Source: an uncultured Draconibacterium sp. (lineage in GTDB: Bacteria; Bacteroidota; Bacteroidia; Bacteroidales; Prolixibacteraceae). Taken from it: 64,000 bases of DNA. Each line of letters opens with the position of its first letter. Within the stretch, counting starts at the first letter, position 1. The stretch is taken from NCBI RefSeq assembly GCF_963674925.1, contig NZ_OY771649.1, forward strand, positions 1,612,001-1,676,000, written 5' to 3'. The translations under genes were made by a program, and so were the position numbers. Positions 44,344 through 53,100 of the stretch are shown one piece after another. The notes under the pieces were generated by a model. The model had not been told where the DNA came from. It did not search any database and saw only the letters and a list, made by a program, of their open reading frames with translations.

Positions 44344-45384
44344 CTATGGACTAACATAATTTGGATCTACCACACTACGATAATAGTCGCGAAAACCTGT
44401 TACCGCCTGGTCAAGTCCGGGTACACCAAGCATAACATCCCCCTCGGTGTAATAATCGCGGGAGTAATAGGTTTGTGTTGTTCCCTCAACAAACTTCACA
44501 ATCGACATCCCCGGAGCACTAAAGGCAGCGCCGTTAAATTCGCCCGACATGGTCCAGGTTGCCATATAAATATCGTCAGCAATGGTTTCCTCCTCTATCA
44601 CGGTGTACAAGTCTGACGATCCGGCAAACAAACGCCCCAGGAACATAGCCATTGTGTCGGGGCCGTAAATATCTACTATGGGATCGTGATACTCATAGTT
44701 GCTCTCCAGGTAAGGAAGCACATTCATCCAGTTTTCGGCATTAAGTTCTACCAATTGACGCCCCACAACAACCTGATCATTGTTTATCTCATCCTGCGAG
44801 CTCATCTGGCTTTTCACCATGCTTACAGGCTCCGGAGGTGGAAGCGGACAGTCGAAAGTTGGATCAACAGCACACTTGTAATACGTTCTGAATCCCATTA
44901 TCGCCTCATCTAAACCGGGGGTGGTAGCCATTATATCGCCCTCGGTATAATAATCCCGCTGATAATAAACCTGCGACGAATTGGGCATGAAATTAAAAAT
45001 AGAGATGCCTTTGGCCTGGTAAGGAACACCATTGAAAGAGCCAGACATAACCCAGGTTGCAGAATAGGAATCATTCATTAGGATTTCATCCTCAACAATT
45101 GTGACGAGATTTGGCGAAGCACCAATAATGAGCTGATTCAGAAATGCAGTCATATCCTGAATTCCGTTAATGTCTACAATCGGATCGTGGTACTCTACAT
45201 CATCGGTGTAGTAAGGAATCAAATCAGCTACGTCAGATGCCTGCATTTCGAGCAAAGCCCGCCCAACTTCCAGTCGTTCCTGCTCAAGCGAAACGTCGTT
45301 TGAATCGTCGTCGGAACAGGCCTGGGTAAACAGAATAATTGCAATACCGGCTAGCATTGCCATTGTTTGGATAAATTTTTTCAT
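44344..45384 (-). CDS. lipoprotein with two tandem SnoaL/NTF2-like domains
   Basis: 346 residues with a lipoprotein signal (lipobox TQAC near residue 22). The mature part is an internal duplication: residues about 30-175 and 195-345 share EYHDPIVDI.G near 70 and 230, SATWVMSG/MATWTMSG, YYxRDYYTEGDxM and PGLDxAxxGFRxYY. Each unit looks like a SnoaL-type alpha+beta cone. These folds bind small hydrophobic ligands or act as enzymes. Function is unknown. A long intergenic region lies upstream. Confidence 0.75.
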   Translation of the reverse strand: MKKFIQTMAMLAGIAIILFTQACSDDDSNDVSLEQERLEVGRALLEMQASDVADLIPYYTDDVEYHDPIVDINGIQDMTAFLNQLIIGASPNLVTIVEDEILMNDSYSATWVMSGSFNGVPYQAKGISIFNFMPNSSQVYYQRDYYTEGDIMATTPGLDEAIMGFRTYYKCAVDPTFDCPLPPPEPVSMVKSQMSSQDEINNDQVVVGRQLVELNAENWMNVLPYLESNYEYHDPIVDIYGPDTMAMFLGRLFAGSSDLYTVIEEETIADDIYMATWTMSGEFNGAAFSAPGMSIVKFVEGTTQTYYSRDYYTEGDVMLGVPGLDQAVTGFRDYYRSVVDPNYVSP

Positions 45385-45848
45385 GTAGAACCTCCTTTTC
45401 AGTTTTTATTTGTAAATAAGTTACAAAACACTGACTACTAAAACAATAAAAGCCATATTTTGTTTAACTATCTTTAATTTTAACTAAACAATAGTAATTT
45501 CGGTTCTGATAAGTTTTGATGATAAGATTGATGAATTCTCCAATTTTTGATCAGAATATGGAGTTGACAATCTGCACTAAGCTTTAATTTCTTTTCCTGA
45601 ATATTTTGGGATCACATCGAAAATCCGGAGGACTAAATTATCAAGGTAGTTATTGTTGCTTATTTTCTTACGGAGTTTCATTTATATTAGAGAGGTGACG
45701 AGTTAGAAGAAAAATAATTCCTATTCTGTTTTGTAGCTTTTGTCTTCATGCCAGACGGGCAGTTTCTTTTGCATTCGATCAAAAAAAACTATTACGAAAG
45801 CATTTCGGAAGTTGTCAAAAAAAACCTATGCGATTATTCAATGCAGCC
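45385..45848. other. upstream half of a 973-bp gene-free region
   Basis: No gene is supported between 45385 and 45848. It is AT-rich and should contain the promoter of the NTF2-like lipoprotein gene near its left end. Short open frames here have no plausible start context or composition. Confidence 0.4.
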
Positions 45849-46185
45849 AACTCGCCCGACTGACGCCTGCCTGCGGTAGGCAGGGATTCTTGACGAGTTT
45901 TTGCTCAGAGTTTATCTTTTATTATATCTGTTTGTTTCAATGTGTCCTTTGGATTTTGCCGACATAGAAGTTTCAGGGCATCTGCTCAAGACAGCCAACG
46001 TTCCCTCAGTGGACGGCCTCTTTTGGTCGTTGCCTGGAGTTGATGTAAAACCTTAATGAGAGCGGGAAGCTCCGAGGAATCGAGGAGATCACCCGTCCGA
46101 ATTTAGGTTTTATGAAAACGCAGGGGAACGATTAAAAGCAGCCTTGAGTTTTTTGCATCGTTTTTGGATCAAGCCAAAAATGATG
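45849..46185 (+). repeat. structured repeat block with several nested hairpins
   Basis: AACTCG/CGAGTT (45849-45854 with 45894-45899) encloses a perfect CCTGCCT/AGGCAGG hairpin (45866-45884). Further on, AAAACCT (46047-46053) pairs with AGGTTTT (46105-46111) around CGGG/CCCG and CTCC/GGAG stems. A long GCATCGTTTTTGG/CCAAAAATGATGGC hairpin spans about 46155-46187. The nesting is too regular for random sequence and resembles dispersed non-coding repeats of this phylum. Confidence 0.5.
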
Positions 46186-46304
46186 GCCGCCGGCAGGCAG
46201 ATTGTGAAATAGTTTTATTGAGTATAAATTTCAATCCATCAGTTTTCAAACTGATCCCAATTTTGATGGTTAATATTTTCTTAGCCTACATTTCAAAGCA
46301 CAAA

Positions 46305-46335
46305 AAAAGGATTCCGGCAAAGCCAAAATCCTTTT
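46305..46335 (-). terminator. terminator of the cold-shock gene
   Basis: AAAAGGATT at 46305-46313 pairs with AATCCTTTT at 46327-46335. On the minus strand it is followed by TTT, 22 bp after the csp stop. Confidence 0.75.
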
Positions 46336-46357
46336 ATTCGTATAGTGTATCTTACTA

Positions 46358-46549
46358 TTAAACAAGCTCAACATTCACGGCGTTTTCGCCTTTTTTGCCC
46401 ATTTCTTTGTTATACTTTACCTTGTCGTTCTCGGTAATTTCATCAATCAAACCGGTATGGTGAACAAAAATATCTTCACCTGTTTCGTTTGCTGTGATAA
46501 AACCATAACCTTTGTCGTTGTTAAAAAACTTTACTGTTCCTTCAATCAT
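46358..46549 (-). CDS. cold-shock domain protein (CspA family)
   Basis: 63 residues forming a single cold-shock OB domain. RNP1 is KGYGFI near residue 13 and RNP2 is IFVHHTGL near residue 27. It binds single-stranded RNA or DNA and acts as an RNA chaperone. It lies 52 bp downstream of a DEAD-box helicase gene, forming a likely cold-shock or RNA-remodelling pair. Confidence 0.92.
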   Translation of the reverse strand: MIEGTVKFFNNDKGYGFITANETGEDIFVHHTGLIDEITENDKVKYNKEMGKKGENAVNVELV

Positions 46550-46601
46550 AATCGTAATCTTAAAAATTGTATTTATATATATTTGCTTGTTTGTTAATTA
46601 A

Positions 46602-47780
46602 CTAATTAACAAACGTGTAAGCCATTCCTTTTTTCCCGGCGCGGCCGGTTCTTCCTATACGATGGATATAACTATCCATTGTTTGCGGAAGCTGATAATT
46701 AATAACATGTGTTACGCCATCCACATCGATGCCACGGGCTGCCACATCGGTAGCTACCAACACACGTGTTTTACCCGACTTAAACAGTCGAATAGCTTTT
46801 GTGCGGTAGTTTTGCGATTTATTCCCGTGTATTACATCCGAATGGATGCCCAGTTTGCGAAGCTGGGTGCTTATTTTGTCGACATTACGTTTTGTTTCGG
46901 CAAACAGAATTACCTTTTCAAAACCTTCGCCACTTAATAAGTTATAAAGCACCTGGAGTTTATTTTCGTTGTTCCCAACCCGGATAATATCCTGCTCAAC
47001 CGTATCGGCGGCATTATTCAGGTTGTTTACATTTATACGAACCGGGTTCTGAACGAAATCGCGAATAAGCTTTTGTTGAGCTTTTTCGTAGGTGGCCGAG
47101 AACAACATGGTTTGTTTACGGTTCTTCATCAGCGCAATAATTTTCTTAATGTCGTTGATGAATCCCATATCAAGCATGCGGTCGAATTCGTCGAGTACCA
47201 ATATCGGAGTGTTTCCAAGGCGTAGTGCACCTCTCGAAGATAAATCATTTAAGCGGCCCGGAGTACCTACAATCAGGTTTTGTTTTCTCCGCGCTTTGCC
47301 CATATCGGTGTTAACGCTGGTTCCGCCAATAAAACAGGCCGAAAACAGTTTGTGCCCCCTGGTTAGTGATTTAAATTCATCTTCAACCTGCTGGGCAAGC
47401 TCCCGGGTTGGAACAACCACCAAACACGTAGTTGTGTTATCGGCCAACATTTTTTCAATTACCGGAATTAAAAAAGCCCCGGTTTTACCTGTTCCGGTAG
47501 CCGCAATGCCAATTATGTTACGTCCAGCAATCAATTCGTTAATCGATTTCTGTTGAATTTCGGTTGGTTCGATATAGCCTTTCAAGCGGATACTGCTCTT
47601 TAACGTTTCGCTAAGCGGCATTTCGTCAAAAGTTTGTTCGGGCACAAAAGGTGCCGTTTCAACGCTTACAGCCTGTTTTACCAGTAAATCAGGATTGATA
47701 GTAGAAACCGCATTCTTTCGTGGAGAGCGATTGCTGCCGGTGCGTCTTTTTGTATTGTTTTTATATCTGTTATTATTCAT
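46602..47780 (-). CDS. DEAD-box-family RNA helicase (motif II DEFD)
   Basis: 392 residues with a basic N-terminal tail (residues 1-25), Q motif, ATGTGKT (motif I), PTRELAQ (Ia), LDEFDRM (motif II, residues 197-200 DEFD in place of DEAD), SAT (III) and HRIGRTGRAGKKG (VI). It is closest to RhlE/SrmB-like helicases. The protein stops only 8 residues after motif VI, so there is no C-terminal extension. It is followed by csp with a 52-bp gap. It probably unwinds RNA structures in cold or during ribosome assembly. Confidence 0.9.
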   Translation of the reverse strand: MNNNRYKNNTKRRTGSNRSPRKNAVSTINPDLLVKQAVSVETAPFVPEQTFDEMPLSETLKSSIRLKGYIEPTEIQQKSINELIAGRNIIGIAATGTGKTGAFLIPVIEKMLADNTTTCLVVVPTRELAQQVEDEFKSLTRGHKLFSACFIGGTSVNTDMGKARRKQNLIVGTPGRLNDLSSRGALRLGNTPILVLDEFDRMLDMGFINDIKKIIALMKNRKQTMLFSATYEKAQQKLIRDFVQNPVRINVNNLNNAADTVEQDIIRVGNNENKLQVLYNLLSGEGFEKVILFAETKRNVDKISTQLRKLGIHSDVIHGNKSQNYRTKAIRLFKSGKTRVLVATDVAARGIDVDGVTHVINYQLPQTMDSYIHRIGRTGRAGKKGMAYTFVN

Positions 47781-48319
47781 GTATTCTTTAATTTATTATC
47801 CGGCCTATCCGGACAATCGTTTTTATATTCATTATTTTATTTGTGGAATATGCTTCAGAAGGAAGTAGTAAGGCCTTAGCAGTTGATGCTGCCCGGCTTA
47901 AACAATGGTTGCGGTGTTTTTATTTCCGCACATTGTACTGTTACTAAAGTATTTTCTGAAACATTGAGGCCCAATAAATTTTTAAGAATATATAAAGGCC
48001 GGAGATTCAACAAATTGTCATAGCTACGACAATTGTTTTTTATGCTGTATAATTTGTTAACCTGCTTTAATGCTTTGTAATAAAGGGAAACCTGTGATGG
48101 TAAGAATGATGTATTTTTAATAATTCTAATAATTAATTCGACAATTTTTACTTCAAAAGAATAAGTAAAATGGATACGTCTTCAGAAAATTATCAGGAAC
48201 AATTAAACTTACAACGGATACTCGCTTGTGCCTTCTTAGCGGCAAACTATTTTACTAAACGATGAACTGCTGAATAAAAATCAGCGCTGCAAAGCTACTC
48301 AAATAATTCCAACCACCAA
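47781..48319. other. gene-free region upstream of the helicase gene
   Basis: No gene is well supported. It contains a hairpin ACAATG..TGCGG/CCGCA.CATTGT (47902-47936) and, on the plus strand, a terminator-like AATTGTC/GACAATT stem followed by TTTTTT (48013-48040). It may be a long leader of the cold-shock operon. A 31-codon frame at 48170-48265 is noted among the findings. Confidence 0.4.
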
Positions 48320-48545
48320 ATTAATCCGAATTATTCACCACAACCATTGGAAAACCATACCGCCAAGATAGTCAGTATTATATGTTCCTGCTTCTTTCGT
48401 ATCCTATTCTTCAACCGTATAAAGTGCTTGCCATTATCTTCACGCATCTGCGTCGTTGCTAAACCCTTGAAATAGGGAACTATATCGGCGGGTTCAGGCG
48501 CCTTGCATATGCATAAAGCTAATGGCATGAATAATCCGGATTAAT
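48320..48545. mobile_element. MITE-like element with 18-bp terminal inverted repeats
   Basis: ATTAATCCGAATTATTCA at 48320-48337 matches the reverse complement of 48528-48545 with one mismatch. The 226-bp unit holds one 65-codon minus-strand frame (48331-48528) that starts and ends at the repeats. No target-site duplication beyond the terminal ATTAAT is clear. It resembles a non-autonomous element or a dispersed palindromic repeat just upstream of the accessory region. Confidence 0.5.
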
Positions 48546-48862
48546 ACGTATTTAGCCCAAAAATAGCAGCCAAAACACATCATTATTGGCAATTAATTGA
48601 TAAAGCAACTACCCCTGTTAATTATTTCGGTCTCAGCGACTATTGGTTTTTCGATATTATGTTTACATTTATAGCACTAAAAATTTAATCCGTTGAATAC
48701 GCATTCAAATTTAAGATTTAAACAAAAAGCTGGGTTATACACCTATAGGTTATGAACAAACACGTTAATTGTGGAATAACCCAGATTGTTTAGATAACAT
48801 ATGTTGCGTGTCATGCAAAAAAAGAGACCGTGCACAAAATAAACGAAATAGTATATCATGAT

Positions 48863-48956
48863 TGCCAAAGCGCATTTGGCACATTCGCAAGCTCTAACAC
48901 ACATGCTGGTGCTTCAGCTTGCAAAAGAGCCAATTTTTTGCCTACGCCTTTTGCAA
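48863..48956. repeat. palindromic boundary repeat before the defence-like operon
   Basis: TGCCAAA/TTTGGCA (48863-48881) is followed by GGCACATTCGCAAGC (48878-48892), which pairs imperfectly with GCTTGCAAAAGAGCC (48917-48931). TTGCAAAAG (48919-48927) can instead pair with CTTTTGCAA (48948-48956). The block ends 14 bp before the first gene of the operon and probably marks an insertion boundary. Confidence 0.5.
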
Positions 48957-48969
48957 ACAAAACAATAAT

Positions 48970-49380
48970 ATGGAACATTTAAACTTAATCCTACCTTGTA
49001 TTTTGGTAGTAATTGCTTTTTTGTTAAAGCTTGTTGTTGACAGGAGTGTGGAAGCTTCAAACACTATTCAAGCAATAATAGAACTACCCGTTGATATTAT
49101 CTTTTTAGCCTTAACATTCGCAGTTGCATACACTCTTACAAAAACAGAAAACCAAGCAGATGGTTTGTTTTATGGTTTTGTTGGAATTGCATTTGCAATA
49201 GTAATTGTATTGATTTGGAAAAAAGCACAAACATTATTATTAAAAGGTTCATATTGGTGGATATTATTACTTTTTATAAATCTTGGGATATCCGTATTTG
49301 CAGTTAAAAAATCTATTGACCTTGTAATTAAAGATGAATGTCAACAAGTTGAATGTACTAATGAAGTAAAACCAGAATAA
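48970..49380 (+). CDS. small four-helix membrane protein of the defence-like operon
   Basis: 136 residues from the ATG at 48970; an upstream in-frame extension runs through the boundary repeat and is rejected. Four hydrophobic segments lie at about residues 5-23, 36-56, 65-84 and 94-112, with a short charged C-terminal tail. I recognise no family. It is followed after 1 bp by the TIR/NDT-like gene, so the two are surely co-transcribed. It might be a membrane partner of that protein, for example an effector pore or an anchor. Confidence 0.7.
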   Translation: MEHLNLILPCILVVIAFLLKLVVDRSVEASNTIQAIIELPVDIIFLALTFAVAYTLTKTENQADGLFYGFVGIAFAIVIVLIWKKAQTLLLKGSYWWILLLFINLGISVFAVKKSIDLVIKDECQQVECTNEVKPE

Positions 49381-49381
49381 A

Positions 49382-50101
49382 ATGGAATCACAATATATAA
49401 CTATATTATTTGCTGTAATTACAAGTGGTTTAATCACACTCGTGGCATTCCTTCTTTATAAGAACCTTAAGAAAAGTCGATATGATAAAGAAGAAAATAA
49501 AGCATTATTAGAAAGTATTCGTAAATCTCTCGAAAATAAGATGTATGGAATTAACGAGAGATTAGTTATAAATGAGGAAAGATGGCGAGATGTAAATCAC
49601 TTACTTATTAGAAATGAGTATAAAGAAAGTGCAACCCCAATTAGTAATTCGAGAAAAGTTCATTATTCTAATTTTCTTGAGTCAAATGGAATTAAAGAAA
49701 ATGATTTATTAATTGATGAACGCTTAATTTTTATTCTTACACCTTTTAATGAAACATTTTACGAAGACTACAGAGTAATCAAAGACGTATGCACTTCTGC
49801 AGGTTATAAATGTAAAAGGGGTGACGAAGATTACTTTAAAGGAGATATATTCCCAGAAATGTTAAGACTAATTGTCAAGTCAAACTTGATAATAGCAAAT
49901 ATTAATGGAAGAAACTCAAATGTAATGTATGAACTTGGAATTGCTCAGGCATTAGACAAACCTGTACTTCTAATTTCAAGAGAACCAGAAAACTTGCCTA
50001 TTGACATTAAATCAAAACGTTTTTTGATTTATAAAACATATCCTGAATTGCAGAATCAAATTCGTGCTGAATTAATTAATTTGGGAACAAATAATGAGTA
50101 G
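49382..50101 (+). CDS. membrane-anchored TIR/nucleoside-deoxyribosyltransferase-like protein
   Basis: 239 residues: one membrane helix (about 5-26), a charged coiled-coil-like linker (about 30-95), and an alpha/beta domain at about 108-225. That domain has FILTPFNETF at its first strand, VKSNLIIANINGRNSNVMYELGIAQAL and PVLLISREP. The YELGIA motif matches the Glu-containing helix of nucleoside 2-deoxyribosyltransferase and TIR-like NAD-cleaving folds. I infer a nucleotide- or NAD-cleaving effector at the membrane. It overlaps the next gene by 8 bp. Confidence 0.7.
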   Translation: MESQYITILFAVITSGLITLVAFLLYKNLKKSRYDKEENKALLESIRKSLENKMYGINERLVINEERWRDVNHLLIRNEYKESATPISNSRKVHYSNFLESNGIKENDLLIDERLIFILTPFNETFYEDYRVIKDVCTSAGYKCKRGDEDYFKGDIFPEMLRLIVKSNLIIANINGRNSNVMYELGIAQALDKPVLLISREPENLPIDIKSKRFLIYKTYPELQNQIRAELINLGTNNE

Positions 50102-53100
50102 ACTACAAGCCATAGAAAATGCATTAATAGCTATCAATGAAACTGTTTTTCAAGAACTTTGTGATAGCTTCCTTGCATTGCGTAATTCCAACTATAAAGC
50201 GTTTTCTCGTACAGGTAGTCAAAGTGGAAAGCAAAAAACAATTAAAGGAACTCCTGACACTTTTCTTATGCTTCCAAATGGCAAGTATTTGTTTGTTGAA
50301 TATTCAACAAATATAACAGCTGGTATTTCAAAATTAAAAGACGATATAAGAAAGTGTATTGATTCAGATAAAACTGGAGTTTCAGTTCATCAAATATCCG
50401 AAATAATTCTTTGTATTAATTTCAACCTAAAAGCGAATCAAATTGAAGAGTTAAGGAAACTACTTTCTGAAACTTATATCTTACTCACCATATATTCCCT
50501 TGATGCATTATCAATAGAATTGCAATTAAATCATAGAGATTTAACAAGCCAGTATTTAGGCTTACCATTTGATACAGGGCAAATTGTATCAATTGAAAAG
50601 TTTATTGATGAATACAACAGAGCTTCTAAAGGAATATCTACGCCTTTAGACAATACTTTTTTGCACAGAGAACAAGAAATGGTTGAATTAAAAAGCTCTT
50701 TGATTACAAATGACTTTATTATCCTAACAGGTGCACCTGGCGTAGGCAAAACAAAGTTAGCAATTGAGGGATTAAAAAACTTTCTTTCTGAGAATCTGAC
50801 ATATAGTGCCTATTGTATATCATATAAGAACCATACGCTTTTAGAAGATTTATTTCAATATCTGGATTTAAAAAAAGATTACATCTTATTTGTTGACGAT
50901 GCAAATCGAATAGATGCTTTTAACCAGATAACTGGATTTTATAAGGCTACCAGACAAGGGAAATTAAAAATTATAATTACTGTTCGAGATTATGCATATC
51001 AAGATATTGGAATTCATTGCCAAGAATTTTTTCCAAAAAGAATTGACATTTCCAAACTTACAGATGAGCAAATAATTGATATAATTAAAGCCAAACCTTT
51101 TGAAATACTTAATCCAGATTATCATAAAGAAATTATACGCATTGCTGACGGAAATCCACGTTTAGCAATTATGATATCTCTTCTATCGATTGAAAAACAA
51201 AATATTCATGCATTAGCAGATGTGTCAGATTTATTCGAAAGCTATTTTTCAACATTTATAAAGGATGATGGAGAATTTGCAAAAGAATTAAATATACGTA
51301 GTTTAGGTTTGATAGCTTTCTTTTATACAATACCTTACAAGGATAGATTAATAACGGAACCAATATTAAATCAATTTGATTTACAGTATGACGTATTTAT
51401 TGAAACTATTGACAAGCTCGATAAATTAGAACTCGTTGAAATTCAATTTGAACATGTAAAAGTTCCTGAACAAAATTTAGCAACTTATTTCTTCTATAAA
51501 TCATTCATTCAAGATAACTTATTGTCTTTCGAAACTCTTCTAAATAATTATTTTGAGAGTAATAGTAATCGTTTTAAAGATTGTGTAATACCAGCGAACA
51601 ATACATTTGGTTATCAAAGTGTAATGCAGCAGCTTAAACCATTTTTAAATAATTACTGGACTCAAATTAAAGGTAATGAAGAAAGAGGCTTTAAGTTTTT
51701 GTCAACATTTTGGTTTTACTTACAAAATGAAACTTTTGAATTTATATATTCATTAACAGAGAAACTTCCATTAAATGAATTTCCAAAAGAACTTAATGTA
51801 AAATATGAAACAAATGATTTCTCATATGGCAAGAATAAAATTTTAGAATTATTAGCAAACTTTTTTAGGTTTCGTGACAATTTAAAAGATGCATTAGAAT
51901 TGGCATTCGATTATACAAGAAAGTTGCCTACTCATTTACCTGAATTAATTTATAATATTAGAGAATCTTTAACCTTTGATAGGGAAGATGAATGGAATAA
52001 TTATTCCCGACAAAATATACTTCAAGACTTGTTAATTACAGGAGTAAACAATAACGATAAGCTAGTTACAGCATTGTTTTTTGAGCTCTCTAAGACCTTC
52101 TTGTCTTTTAAGTTTAGGCAAACAAAAAGTGGCAGGAATTATTCAATTATCTTTTATGAATATCCAATACCAAATAATAAGATTATTCAAGTATTTCGTG
52201 AAAAAATATGGAATACTATAAATCATTGCTTTAATTCTTTTCCCGCTAAATCTTTAGACGTTTTAAAGAGCTATTCTCAAGTACATCCAGATGTGTCAAA
52301 AGAAATAATGGAATTTGATGTTCTATTTCTATTAGATATAATAGATGGACATTTAAATCCCAATTCATTCGAGCATTGCAAATATGTTCAAGACCAAATA
52401 AGATGGTGTAAACGGAATGAAGTTACCCACCCTTCGTTTCAATCTTTATTACAAAAATTCAGAAATAATCAATATGAAATGTTCTTGAAATTAGATTGGG
52501 ACAGGTTTCGAGACAAAGAAATGTATGAATACGATGATTATAGAGAATATGAAAGACTAAAAGAAGAAGAGATAAGAAACTCCTTCATATTAAAGAATAA
52601 AGAGGATGTTGACGAATTCTATAATAACTTCACACAACTAAAGAACTTATCTGATAATGATTGGAGTTATAATAATACTTTGGATTTTATAGTTGATGAA
52701 AATTGTTCGAAAAACTTTAATATTGGTTGTCAGCTTCTAAAGAAAGTTATTGATAGTAATAATTCTATTGGTTTTGTTCCAAGAGTTTCTTTTCGTAATC
52801 ATTTAATTACTAGTGATAAATCGAAAATGATATGGGAAACAATACAGTCAGCCACATTTAAACATAAAGCTCTCTGGGAACTTTCTTTTTATGATTTTTT
52901 ATCGGAATCATTGTTTGATATAAGCCATGTGGAATCTATTTTAAAGACGGTCAGAGAAATGGAAGAATCAAATACTATTCATTTTGACCGTTTAGAAAGA
53001 TACTTAAAAATAGATCCTGAGTTATTTCCAAAAGTGTTAAAGATAATTGTAAATAAAAATGAGAGTCAAGAAGTCGGATTAAGAGTTTGGATGGATTTCT

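Noticed and set aside
45740..45967. 75-codon frame in the region before the cold-shock genes
   Set aside because: It crosses the CCTGCCT/AGGCAGG palindrome, has an unlikely amino-acid make-up and no homology that I recognise.
48331..48528. 65-codon minus-strand frame inside the inverted-repeat element as an independent gene
   Set aside because: It has no recognisable domain and its ends coincide with the terminal repeats. I treat it as part of the element until conservation is shown.
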